The position numbers and the translations under genes were made by a program. A stretch of DNA of 64,000 nucleotides from Monarcha castaneiventris obscurior (Eukaryota > Chordata > Aves > Passeriformes > Monarchidae): assembly GCA_026261815.1 (NCBI GenBank), contig JAMPIT010000894.1, positions 53,817,147 through 53,881,146 of the forward strand, in the 5' to 3' direction. The number at the start of each line of letters is the position of its first letter. Within the stretch, counting starts at the first letter, position 1. The notes beneath the pieces are model-generated. The model was not told the DNA's origin and searched no databases. It saw only the letters and a list, made by a program, of their open reading frames with translations. Positions 8,669 through 35,600 of this stretch are shown here, piece after piece.

Positions 8669-11600
8669 AGGCCCTTCCTCACCAGAGGACAAACATATCA
8701 GCAAGGTCCAACTGCAGCCAGGGAGCAGTTGGAGATTTTACCTTAAATCCAGAGGCAACGCTGGCAGTTCCGAACCAGAGCACAGGGGCACTGAGCCCCG
8801 CATCCTACAGCAGTGTGTCACCAGCTTTGGCCACTCAAACCCCTCTAGAGGAGCTTTCTCGAGGTTATTTTAACAGAAAATATGTCCCATCTCTCCGTGG
8901 AGGGAACCCAGATGCCAGTGTCAGACCAGAAGGTGGGCACAGGCTGGCCCCCTCTCCACACACTGCCAAAGTTCCAGAGATTGGGCTTTTTCCTCAAACC
9001 CTCTCTGGAAATGAATCTCAGAATAAACCTGAGTCAGAGAGACATGCATGGAAAGCCAGGACACAACAGCAGGGCTGGGGTTTGCAGGAGTTTTCCTTCC
9101 CCCAGTGCCACAACCTAAAGAAGATCATGTTGCACAGGGACAGCAGCAGTGGCAGGCAGGACACACTCGACAGCACAAACACTCCAAGTCAGGTTGGCCA
9201 GGTTCAATCTCATAGGCTGCTCCTACCAACAGCACTGGCACAAGCTGTAACACTGGACAGCACCCACTAGAGTCTCCTTCCCTCCAGCCTGCTACAATTC
9301 CCAACCAGCTTCACTTTCCAGCCTGGAGACCTCTAATTCCTGCCTTGCAGCAGCTGCTCCCCTGGGAGCCATCTGAGAGCCAGCAGAACCCTTCTCAAGC
9401 TGAGCCCCTCTGCCCCTTCCCCTGGGGGAAAGGGCAGATGCAGAGCATCAGTGTCCCAAGAGCTCTGAACAGCACAAATCCAGAGGCCAAAGCCAGGGCT
9501 GACACAGCACCAGAGCAAAATGCTCTGCAGGGGGCTCCTTGAGCCGTGGGCATTTCCAAATCAACCAGAGCTCAGCTGGACTATGACACAAGGCTAAGAA
9601 AATGGAACTTCAGCACTCAGGATTTGTGGCATTAATGTCCTCTGGCATTTGAAACCTGAGCGAGGAAACCCACCATAACAACCTGTGCCTTTACAACCCC
9701 ATCACAGTTTCTGCTCTGCAACCCTTCTCTTATGGAACCCGACGCTGGCACAGGGGATTGATGCCAAACTTCATGAAAAACAGGTGTGATCTTTTACACA
9801 GACTTCAACTTGGGGCTAAAATCCACCTTCTAAATGTACTTTTCAGAGTGCACATGGAAGCATTGCTATAAGCAAAGCCAGGGCTCCCATGGAGCACAGA
9901 CCACACTCTGCATCATCCCCTCTCTCCCCAGGGTGAAGCCCCTCTGAGCCCACGTGTGCTGTGGTGCCTCTGACACCTCCCTGGCTGCACAAAATGGGGG
10001 AAACTTCTGCAAGTGCCTTAAATAAAGGCACTAAACCAAATGTTACTGCAAAGGTTCCCGAGCACACCTTGAACCCCACCATCCCTCCAGCAGCACAACT
10101 CAGTCACACCAGGGTTTGGTTACTCACAGACTCCAAAGGAGAGGGGCCACCTGATTTTCCAGGACTGTTTCTTCCCCCAGGATTCAGACATCCTTGCGGA
10201 TTCCTTACTCTGCAGCCCTGCCTGTGTTTTTGCTTACCTGCCAAGCACAGGGCGATGTAGCACTGGGTTCAGACAGGCTTCTCACGAGGCAGTTACACAC
10301 ACAACTCCAATGGCAAGTGAGACAATAGCATCTTGTCAGACACTGAACAGCAGCAGACTTAGGTACAATCTCTGATCCTTTCCACATTTTCACCTTTTAA
10401 GTGGCACATTCTAGATCTCATTCTCTGGCCCAAAATATTTAAGTGAGGCCAACCTTTGTACTATGTAATTAAAAATTAGATAATGGGGATGGGGGATGTC
10501 TGAAGCAGAGGAGGACTCCAGCCCCAGCAAGGGACACAAACAGAAGATACTGTACCTGAATGACCCCAATCCTTTTTACCTCCGTAACAGAGAGAGTGCT
10601 GATGTGCCTAATGCACTCAGAGAAGGAATTGCTGCATAGTAACTATTCAACTTTAGAGACACTCTCCCTGGCCCACATGTATCCCACATGTCAAGATTCT
10701 CCAAGATTATCAACATTACTACTTGTTATCCCCATTTATCTCCTGGACCCAGGACACAGCCAGAAGCTCTCCCCAGTCTGCAGGGGAAGGGTGGGGTTTG
10801 TCTCATCAAATGCAACGATTCAGGAGCCTCATTTGAACCAGGGTCCTTCTGTTGCCGCTGGTTAAAAAAACCCAGGGGCCTCTGGACAAAGATTTGTCCT
10901 GTTCCAAAATAAATGGGATAGTAAGCTGCTGCATCCAACATCAGAAGCCTGTTGGAGGAAGACAGGCACCATTATAGATAAACCAGTGCAATTGGAACGT
11001 GACAGCACTGGCAGACTCCCCATTTGATTCAGCAAATTGCTGATATAAATACCATGTGCCATCTTCAAAGGCCTCCTGAATGCTGATTGCCAGGGCTATG
11101 GCAGCAAGGAAAAGGCTCCATACCAGCAAAGCTGACAGGAAGGAAAATAAAAGGGAAGGATTCAGGGGAAACATGACACAGAACAGCAGCAAACCCTGAG
11201 ACACGAGTGCACCCTTGTAGAAAAGGAAAGATACTCAGAGAAAACATCATCTCTGAGCATAATTACCCACTGAGTAGGCTCTGAGCTCGTCAGAGAAGAG
11301 GCTACACCTTGTTGTACAGTCAGATCTCACCTTGCATACACAAAATCCCAACCTGAACACTACTGCAACACAAATGCCAAGCCTGCTCTGTATCCTCATT
11401 CTCCTGCCTGGTTCCTGGGGAAGGAGCTGTCGGCCCTGGAGACAGAACTTCAATCTTTCGGCTAATCTAGGTTTATCTTAGGATTTAGGTTTGATTCCAC
11501 ACTCATCTAAGTAATGGAGCAGTTAATTGGTGCTGTGCCGTGCATGAACTGCAAAGAGAGAAACATAAGAAGCAGGAATTTAATTCTACACTGGGCAGGA

Positions 11601-13804
11601 AGATAGATCCTTTCTGCATTCCTCACAAATATGGTAATGAGATTTTAAAATTTTATAAGATACTTGAATGCAGTTTTTCCAGGGCCTTCCCTCACTGTGT
11701 TTAGTCAGATTTGGGCTAAGGTATAAAATGGTGTTAAATGCTAAACCTGTCATCCCTGTCTCCAAGAAACCTTTGTTTCAGGACTCAGGATCCAGGCTCC
11801 TGCTCCAGTCTCCTGTTGTTTTAGAGGGCACATAGCCACAGAACAGGGACGTTAGAGCAGACTCCAAGGTTCACACTCCATCTCTGAACTACAGACACAT
11901 TTTTAAGCATCTCAGCACTGTAACAGGCTTATGAATAAATCAAGAACTACTTTAATTTAAAACACAAGTGCAAAGGATTCACAACTACAGACAAGCAGGA
12001 CTGTTTGTTTCAAATTATAAATCTTTTCCAAGCCCTGCTTTTTTTGTGTTAAAAAAAGCAATATATCTGGAATACAGAAACATTTTACATCAAAAATTTT
12101 CCAGTGCAGATAAGGAGGAGCTTAATGAATTAATTTCAACCAATTCCATCAGCCCCAAACTTAGACATCCAGTCTACAGAAACCCCCTACCACCTCTCTA
12201 CCTGCCACAGGTGAGAGAGAGTGATTTCATCCTTCAGTAGGTGTCTGAATCAAGGGGATGAACCACCTCCAGAGTTGTTCCCTGAGGGGTGTTCCTCTCC
12301 CCATGGGCTACAGAGCCAACCTACATGCTCCACAAACTGGGTGCCCACCCTTTGATGGCTGGCAGCAGTGCAGATGAATTCCATCCCAAATTACTTCAAG
12401 TAATCAACTGTGGCTTCAATTTTGAAGCAGGATCTGTAGCTGGAGCAAATAGCAGAGGACAGAGGTTATGAACATCTTCTGAAGAAAACTCAGTTCTGAG
12501 GTCAGTTTCTGAGACAGCAGGACTGTCCTGAGAATAACTTAAAGTCCAGTACCTTGGTATCTGGAGTTTCAAAACAAGATCCCAGTTCCACATGTAGGAA
12601 TATATTCTTGAGACCTCACAACAACACACACCATCACTGTACAATGTTAACCCCAAACTAGAGTCCAATTACCTTGAGGATCTCACTGCTCAGAGAGTGC
12701 AGCATACAAAATACCTAAAACTATGTTAAAATAACTGAAAGAGCTGTTTAGACAACCAGAAACCTTCCAGATGTAAAGGGATGATGGGGAAGGGCAGACC
12801 AATAGCCAGACAGCAGCACACAAACACAAAAATCAATCCTGGGATATGCAGGACAGCTCAAACTTTTCCATTTGGTCTCCTACAGCATTCCCAAAATGCT
12901 ACCCAATAACTGCCTCAGGGCAGCTCATTTCAGCCTCTTCTGGGAGAAAGGACTGGGAAAGCAAGGTGCCTGGAAACCAGCACAGGAACGCTGTTCCAAC
13001 CAGCACACAAGGTGTTGCAAATGGTGAATTTTCAACCATAAGATTTTGGTGGCAAGAGCACCTGGTCTTCATAGAGTCCGCGTTGAGGCCCGTATCCAAG
13101 GGTTTCCCCCTCCAAAAGTTTAAAATCATGAAATGGATTCAAGATTGACCACTAAACCATACATATTCTGCAGCAAAAGAGAAGCATGTTGATGCAAGAG
13201 AGCCACTTAGAAACAAATATATACATAACGCATCTGCTCCCTAAGGAAGTGTGTGCAGGTTTCTAGGTTCATGTTTAACCAAAGGAAATTAAAATCATCT
13301 GTGAAAAGGTCTCAGAGGAAAAAAAAAAAGTCAAGTCTTTGTGCATTGAGAGTTTATAGGGGTCTGTGCCCCTAAGTGAGTCAGCTCACGGCTCTAGTGT
13401 ACAATGAAGGAAACAAAGATCACATTTCTAAGTGGGAAGTATCATTCCAGCTCAGTAGTCGGCAGCCAGGGTGTGCAGAAACTCACAGACATTCAGATAC
13501 ACAGCTTCAGACTCCACTTTCAAATGCCATCCTTCGGCAGCAGTGATCCCCAAGCCATGGAATACCCGCTTTATCCTTGAGACAGACTTGGTCTCACTTA
13601 GATCCAGTCTGTGTTGATTGTCTTCAGCAAAGGAGAAGCCACAGAAGGCTGAGGATGCACGGACAGGATTCACATTCGTCCTCCAAAACAATCACTGGCA
13701 ACTTCCAAGCACCATTCACAAGTTGAGACTGCCTGGGCTCTTAATTTTTTCTATGTATTTTTTTATAGCCATTCCTTTTCCCTACAGTTTCCCCTCATAT
13801 AAAC
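8669..13804 (-). other. PAK6 downstream region / probable 3' UTR
   Basis: About 5.1 kb lies between the second array and the PAK6 stop. No supported gene is present. Part of it next to 13804 must be PAK6 3' UTR, but the cleavage site is unclear. ATTAAA hexamers occur on the - strand near 11951 and 11580, and the first AATAAA I see is at 8125-8120. A 219-codon + frame beginning in the array (8611-9270) has no recognizable domain. The stretch 13452-13691 carries a notable - strand open frame, reported separately. Confidence 0.5.
13452..13691 (-). other. Unexplained open frame in the PAK6 3' region
   Basis: A - strand open frame ends in TGA at 13452-13454, about 115 bases after the PAK6 stop in the same transcriptional direction. 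No ATG starts it; the upstream in-frame codon near 13692 is a stop. An AG acceptor-like site (CATCCTCAG) lies near 13654, after which the frame reads with a mixed, non-repetitive composition (for example RLDLSETKSVSRIKRVFHG). I recognise no family. It may be chance, conserved 3' UTR, or a terminal exon of an alternative transcript. Confidence 0.2.
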
Positions 13805-28516
<14,712 letters not shown>

Positions 28517-28521
28517 GATGC

Positions 28522-31500
28522 CTGAAGAGGAGAAGGCAATGCTGTCAGTGCCTGCCTAGGGCTGAGGTGCCCAACCAGTAAAATCATGTATCAATTCTAT
28601 GAGTTAATTATGTTGTATTGAGAACATTCTCCAGCAAAAAGCTCTTCAACAGGAGCTGATCACCTGCTTTTACAGAGGAGGAAACAGATACCAAGAGAGT
28701 GATGATTTGCCCAAGGCCACCTTGCAGGTTCATGACCGAGATGGGATTTCTAGTGACTTCCTTTATTTCTACAAATTCATACTACCTGATAAAATGATTG
28801 CAACATAACTTAGAGACACATATTTATATTTTACCTGTTTGTACCTACATTAAATGGCTTGGAGTCCAGCCAGTTAGACAGCATTGATTCCACCACAAGG
28901 CCGGAATTTAAGGTGGATATGAACAGGGCTCAGGTTTTCTTCTCACTGCTTACTCCAAGTAAGTAATATCCACTTGGTTCCCGTTTAAAGACAGCAGAGC
29001 TGTTGCCAAAGGAAGAGCTGCCTGAGACTGACTCTGGATCTCAGTTTTTCTTGCTTAGACAGAGGGCTCGGGAGGGAGAGAGGAGGTGGTAGGTGGAAAT
29101 CAAACTCTGTCAGCAGGTAGCTGAAGAAGCTAAAATTAAAAACTAAGATTCCTTTCCCTTGGGGGCTGAGAGAGACAGCTTGTGTGAACAGCCAGTGCAA
29201 GTGCAACAAGCCAGAAGCACCTAACACTGAAATATACCCAAACACAGGAGACATGTAAAATCAGAATTAAGAATTTATAACCAAAAAAAGATACTTAGAT
29301 AGAAAGCTAAGAGATTGGACCTTTTTGAAATCGGGAAGATATGAAGGAAAAGGAAGAACTGGAGTTCTGCATGCAGTCAAGAGGTGGTAAAGCTGGAGGA
29401 CTGCAATGGATTGACACAACCTCTTTACAAAAACCAGATAGTGAAGATAGGGTGAGGCAAGGAGATTTTTTATGGAGAGCCAGGTTTTTCAGAGTGGGGA
29501 GTGGTGGGAGTGAGAGACAGGCATAAATCAAAACAGGAGTGGTCCTGACAGGATAGAAGGAAAAGCTTTCCTGTGACCAGGAGAGTCCAGCATTGGAGCA
29601 GCCTGCCCAGACAGGCTGGGCAGGCTCCATCCTCAGGGGTTTGCTCTCAAAGCCAAAGCCCTGAGTAATCCAGCCTGACCCTCCGAGCTGACCCTGCCCT
29701 GAGCAGGGGGGTTGGGCTGTGCCTCTCAAGGTCCTTTCTCCTCTGAAATGTTCTATGACTGTATTCACTGCTTTGGGAAAAAGCTGCACATGTTTTTTAA
29801 AGCAATTAACATCCACCAATAAACAAAAATAACATTTATGTGCTCTTCCTTTTCCACAAACAACATTACTGTTGGCATTTGTCTCTCACTAACACTGCTT
29901 ACAGCCATGAATGCCATCTCTTCCCTGACATCAGACTGAGGATTTTTGCCTCTTAATCTTCAACTTTGTAGCAGTCACTCTTCCCCTGTACAGGACCTCA
30001 GCTTCCAACTATTTGTGCTGAATAAATATTTACAAGGGTCAGAGAGACAGACCGCATAGAGAGATAACCCGCTGTGGTGTAGACATGAACACACTTCTAA
30101 AGGACACCAGTCTCCAAAATCAGCACATCACAGTGAAATCTATGTCAAACATTTCCCAGGTTGTCCCACTCTAAACTTGTTTAGGGAGCAAAGTGCAGCC
30201 ACCAGCTGAACAATGACTTTGCTCCCTGGTGCTAGACTGGGGTCTTGAAAATCCAATACACACTGACTCCCAGTTTGGTTACCACAATCCTGCAGTCACA
30301 GGGATAGGAAGTGTTTGTATGGCAGAGAAGGACCTTTGCTCCATCTAACCTCCCAGTCATGCAATCCATCCTTGGTGAAACACCGACTTAACACACACTC
30401 CCCCATTGCAACAACCTACTAAAGATACCTCACAGGTGAAAAAGAAAACAAAAGGTTAGGAAATGAAAAAAAAAAAGTGCTTACAAAAGAGGCTGGAAGC
30501 AACTGCTCTGCCTAGAAGAGATTTTGCAGCTAGAATATTCTTTGCTTAGAACAAGCTCCAATGAAAACCCAAATACGTCTTAATGGAGAGCTTATGGGAA
30601 GGGTGTCTGTGCTCCAGGTCTGTATTGCAGCTCCTCAAACACAGTGATTCATCTCTCAGGCCCCTTAGGTGCTGCTTATTAACTAATAATCAAGACTAAA
30701 GTCAGAGGGCAATTCTTTAAGGAAAGAAAGTGCAGACAATCCCAGAAATGAAAGATAGTCTAATAGCTTGTGGTGTTAGTGCTCAAACCAACAGCTGGAG
30801 CTGCTGAGGAGCTTCAGAGCCTCCAAGGAAAGCAGGGAGTATCTCTGTAGTATTACAGCAAGTGGTTCAGTTCTGAATCCTTGACTACATGTCAGTTATG
30901 GCAGCTCCTTGATCCAGCCACAGCAATCCCAGTGATCTTACTATTTCAACCAGTATCTCTCCTGCTCCTACTCTCACAGCTTCACAATGAGAAGATACCC
31001 AGGCCATAGCAGACAGTCTCAAGTTTGCTCTTTTAAGTGCTTCATGTGGCAAAGGGTCCTGTAAAACAGGGTGTTACAAATGTCACAATCATTAGCACTT
31101 ACAGCATCAATGGTTTTCTGAACATGTCAGGTATTTCCCCATAAGGAGAATGATTCTGGCTTAAGTGCTTCAAAATGCAAATTTTTAAAGCCCAGGTGAT
31201 ATTTTGGCCCCAACCAGAACAGTGGTTCTATTTCACCACCTCAGTTTGCAGCAGCATAAACACAACACTACATTTGTATATTTACATAAAACCCCCATCC
31301 CTGGCAATCAACACGTGGACTACACTTGGATCCCATAGCCAAAAGCATGCTTCCAAAACCCAGAAAGGAGCACCTATTGAGTTCATGGTCAGTTTTAAGT
31401 GACTGGTTGGCATGGCCTGCATCTACCTTATTGGCTTAAAACAGACAGCTTAAAAACAACAAAATGTAATCAGCTCCAAATACAACACACCCCTAGGCAT

Positions 31501-32183
31501 CCAATGGCATTTGCTTTATATGGTCAGCATCAATCCCTGATTATAAAGAGATCAGACAGGTGGTTTAAAGGTAAACTGCATTAAGATCAAATGAAATACA
31601 TACACTAAAAATAGTTATTTGAAATCCAATGAATTCTAATAATCTTGCTAGGTTTTGCATCTGATTGAGGAGGTCTGTATTTAACCAGTCTCCTTTCACT
31701 TTGTGGTTTTCATGCAAGAGCTATTTACTTGTATTTCCAACACCCAGCTACAGAACATTTATTGTTAAATAAAATACATAAAACCAGGCCTTTTCTAAGT
31801 CAGTAAAAAATTCATAAGAACATTTTATGCATATAAGATTTTGTAAATCAAGCCAAACCTGTATTTAAACACAGACAGCATCCTTTTAATATAACAACAC
31901 AAATACTGTGACACTGATTTTATAATAATCTGCTACACTTTAGTCTTTCATTCAGTGCTGACAACTGTACTGTAAGAAATGTCACAAACATAAATAATAA
32001 AAGTCACTACCACAAGACAAAAGCAGTCGGAGATTGAAATTCTCTCAGCGATCCATTCCTGCTGCCTGGGAAACCACGTTAGGTTTTTCAACTCCAGATA
32101 TAGCTGTTCCTAGATGATACAGTTCCAAAAGCTGTCACATCTGCCAGTGAGCACGAGAAAAAATCCCACAGCCAGCAGATCCA
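28522..32183. other. Region upstream of the PAK6 coding start
   Basis: The first coding exon begins with an acceptor, so this is probably PAK6 5' intron. It contains a + strand CR1 3' fragment at about 29591-29765 and A-runs (about 30468-30477). No coding exon was supported. Confidence 0.6.
29591..29765 (+). mobile_element. CR1 LINE 3' fragment
   Basis: This is a sense-oriented CR1 3' region with the signature AGCTGACCCTGCCCTGAGCA, GGGGGGTTGG, CTCAAGGTCC and TTCTATGACTG. It is diverged but ordered as in CR1 tails. It is 5'-truncated and intergenic or in the PAK6 5' intron. Confidence 0.8.
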
Positions 32184-32396
32184 GAGCAGGGGGAGGGATC
32201 AGCTGGGAAGGAGGGGCAAGAAGAGAGAGGGGTCAGGCTCAGATGAGAGGAAGGGGTGGGAAGATTAAGGATGGAAGGGGAACGAGAGTTAGTAAGGAAG
32301 AGAGGAATGGGTGGGAAACAGGCAACCCGAGGAGGAGGGCACAGCAAAGAAGCAACACCACCGGAAAAAAAAAAAAAAAGAAAAAAAAAAAAAGGA
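32184..32396 (+). repeat. Polypurine tract with interrupted A-run
   Basis: About 210 bases are nearly all A and G on the + strand (GGGAAGGAGGGGCAAGAAGAG, GGAAGGGGTGGGAAG). The tract ends in a 29-base A-run broken by one G (32365-32393). Such tracts can form triplex (H-DNA) structures or nucleosome-free segments. It directly abuts a CpG-enriched patch. Confidence 0.85.
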
Positions 32397-32399
32397 GAT

Positions 32400-32600
32400 A
32401 AATGTTATCTGGAGGGGCTCGTTCCAACGCCCAGACAAAGGCAGCAGCATGCACTGCCTTCTCACCCGACCTGCCTCCACCCTGCTCACGTCCAGCCACA
32501 CGTTCCGCTAGGACACCGCGCCGTACGGACCCGTGCTCGTACCCTCCCTCACTCACACATGCACTTGATGATAGCACGGCAGCACAGAGCTACTTCAGTC
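32400..32600 (-). promoter_or_regulatory. Candidate PAK6 upstream promoter / 5' exon
   Basis: This patch has several CpGs (TCCGCTAGGACACCGCGCCG, GTACGGACCCGTGCTCGTAC) in otherwise CpG-poor sequence. On the - strand a good donor, GTGAGA, begins at 32465. An untranslated exon from about 32570 to 32466 that splices to the acceptor before 28521 is therefore possible. No TATA box or initiator was identified. This is inference only. Confidence 0.25.
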
Positions 32601-35600
32601 TCACTCGTGCAGTTTCCAGTTAAAAATAAGCTCTCCCTCCCCCTCCTTGCTGCAGCACTGAACTCGCTCATCAGCTCATTGCGTTGCTATCGCAGATCTG
32701 GACGCAGCTCCCTACATTCCTCCTGCCCCGGACGAGAGATAACGCTTGGTCTCTGGGCTCAAGAAAGCCATTCCCATCATTTCCAAGTCCTCCCACAGCT
32801 GATCTGCCAAACTGCTCTGCCCAGCTCCAAGGGGAGAGGGAGAGAAGGAGAACTCTTCCTACAGGACCTGAGGAACTGCAATATGCAGATTGAGTTTGCA
32901 GTAGGAAGATGAAGGTCCCGGAGAACCCGCCAATTAAAAGGAAAAATTTATTTCCATACTCTGCTACTCAGGTCACTGTCATGTGCTACATTTGAAATGG
33001 ATTACAGGTTAACTAGGCCATTATCCATGCATGTCATATGCATGTGTTCACACAAATGTATGTGTGAATATGCACACATGGAATTTCACTGCATCCCGTA
33101 CCTTCTAAAATACTCATGGTTTGCCTTCCTGAGGTTTGCAACACTCTTATTATTTATAACAAGCTATAAACGATCACAGCAGTTTGCAAACAAAGGGAAA
33201 TGACAGGTTAGGTCCCTGAAGAGCTGACAAAACCAATGTGACTTCACATAGCAAGGAATGGCAACAAGGGTCAGTGAAAGGCAGAAAGAAAAGCCAAATG
33301 GTCCAAAACCTGAAATGGGATCTAAGAGCACTGCCCTGACACCTTCCACATTCGTCTGCAATTCCAGTTTTAGAAATACTGGTTGAAGTCCTTTTTTTCC
33401 TCCTGAAGGAAGAGCGGATATTTCCTTGGTGTGCTATCCCTTTCCTCATTTCAAGTCCTTTCCTTCTACTCCTTTCTCCCTCACCAGCCCCCCATGGCAA
33501 AGCTGTGTGTCAGAGCAAAGCAACAGCACAGCAAACTGATGTAATGCTCTAAATCCTACCCAAACACACATGAGAGCACAGATTAATATATTACTTTAGA
33601 AATAAGCTTAGGGAGAGACATATTTGTTATATTGGTGGGTTTGTTTCTGAGAAATGAGAAGAGCAGCACAACCAGCTTGACATTTTTTGCTGTGCCTCCA
33701 CTGAGCAGGATCTGAAGGCTTCGGTGCTGCCTCTCTCTCCCCTGTTCCAGTTCCTTGCTCATAAATTAGGACTAAAAGCTAAAACCCAGTGAACGCCTAT
33801 TTGCTCACCTTGTTTGGGACGCTGCTGGGTTACATACTTTTTGATGTGTTTTAGCTATACCATACCAACTTCATTCTGGGACATATATAAAAGCACTTGC
33901 AAAGAAAAGATCTCTTGAACTTTCCAAAACCAGCACAGGCATGTCGCAGATGCTAATGGGCTTTATCCCTTGACAAATAACAAAGTTTTCCATTATTTAC
34001 AGTCCCCTAGAAATCCCAGCTGAAGTCACCATCCCATTGTGTCTGTCTCTGAAGTGAGGTCCCACCCTCTAGAGGTTTCATCTAAACAGACGAAAGGTGA
34101 GGAAAGGGAATTATTATCCTCATTTGCAGATGAGACATTAAAAAAATTACTAGCCCTGTTTCTTCCCAGCTATGTCTAGATTAGCAGATCTACAACATCT
34201 CCCAGGTATGTCTCCTGGCTGCTTTTTAACTTTATATCAAGGCCAGATCCAGGCCCAACACACCCTGGCTTCCACGGAGAGAAAACAAGGGTGCAGGACC
34301 CCAGCAGAGGCCAAGACACACTCTGACCGCAGGTTTGATCTGGACACCAGCACATAGGTCCAGATGCCTTGACAGAACCCAGCAGCACAGACAGAAATCA
34401 CACCCAAACCTCAGCTGCAGTCCAGGGCCTTCATTACAAGACCAGCCTTTCCCACCTGGGCTCAGCAGGTGAGAGGGTAGAGCCACTGAACGCTGCTGCA
34501 GCACCAGGGGAGGCAGCTCACTCATTGTGGCCTCTGCACACAGAGCCAGCAGGACGTGTGCTGCAGGTCACCAGGCTGAGACCAAAGCCACAACAACTCT
34601 GAGCCTTTTCCCCCACCTTTTTTGTGATTCATGTGGCTTATGTCCTGTTCTGGCTATACCAAACCACACAGCCCTGCACCTCTGACACTCACCTCACACC
34701 TACATCCCTCCCTGATCCCAGTCCAAAGAGCAGCTGGCATTGTTCCACATGGATTTACTGACACTATTTTGCCATGAAGGATGCATCAGGGTTAAAAACA
34801 AGTTGCTGTATTTTGCTGTTAATCCAAAGCACCACACAGCTTCAAGACAGCCCTTGAAAGATTCAGGACTTCAACTCTCCACTGTCTTGTGTGACAGATC
34901 CATTCAAAATCAGCATAAAAGTACTACTGAGATTAGAATAAGAACGTTTAAGGTCCCGTCTCCAAAAATTCACACGAATTGCAACATCCTACATATCAGA
35001 CAAGAGGTTATGTTGGGACAAGCCAAAGGGCCACATCTGGCATGCAGGGTCACATGGCAGGGGAAGGAGCCAAGGCACTGGGCTGCAGCACTGGGCGCCA
35101 CGTCCTGCGGCTCCATGCAAGCGCTGGAGCCTCAGCGCGCTCTTGCAGATCCAGCTGCCTCTGGCACGCGGGGTTACGAGAGGGAAGCTGCAGCTCTGAG
35201 CTGCAAATGGGAACAGCACTGATTTTACTGTGTGCAGGAAGAGTCACACACTCAGGGAGCAGGACTGAATTCTCACAAGCACACCTGTCCCAGCAGAGGC
35301 ACTGGTGATCTCTGTCCTGGATCAGCATTCTCACTCCAGCAGCACGGCAAAGAGCTGACAGAGACACCCCAGCAATTCCCCAGATCACCCAAGTATAGAG
35401 ATGCAAGAGTTAAACTTCCTTCCAGCCAACACAAAACAATCTCAGTCCTCAGTCCCTAGTTATGCTCATCATGTTCTCCCAAAGAGAGCTACAAATATAT
35501 TTAATTGCTGTCAGCAGCCTGCTAGGCAGTTTGCTTGTGTTATCTCCACAGGATAACTAATGGGAAAACTGCAGCCCAGGCAGTGTGCCCCAAAACATGG

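Noticed and set aside
8193..8682. Open frames of 66-158 codons over the second array
   Set aside because: Same repeat-composition artefact as in the larger array.
8611..9270. A 219-codon + strand open frame
   Set aside because: It starts inside the repeat array, shows no recognisable domain or promoter, and lies in the convergent interval antisense to the likely PAK6 3' UTR. Chance openness in unique sequence is the simplest reading.
29307..29819. 170-codon - strand frame
   Set aside because: It runs through an antisense CR1 3' fragment and has no ORF2 or other protein similarity.
32239..32912. 112-codon - and 218-codon + frames around the polypurine tract
   Set aside because: They depend on the A-run and purine tract (poly-Lys or poly-Phe) and show no conserved sequence.
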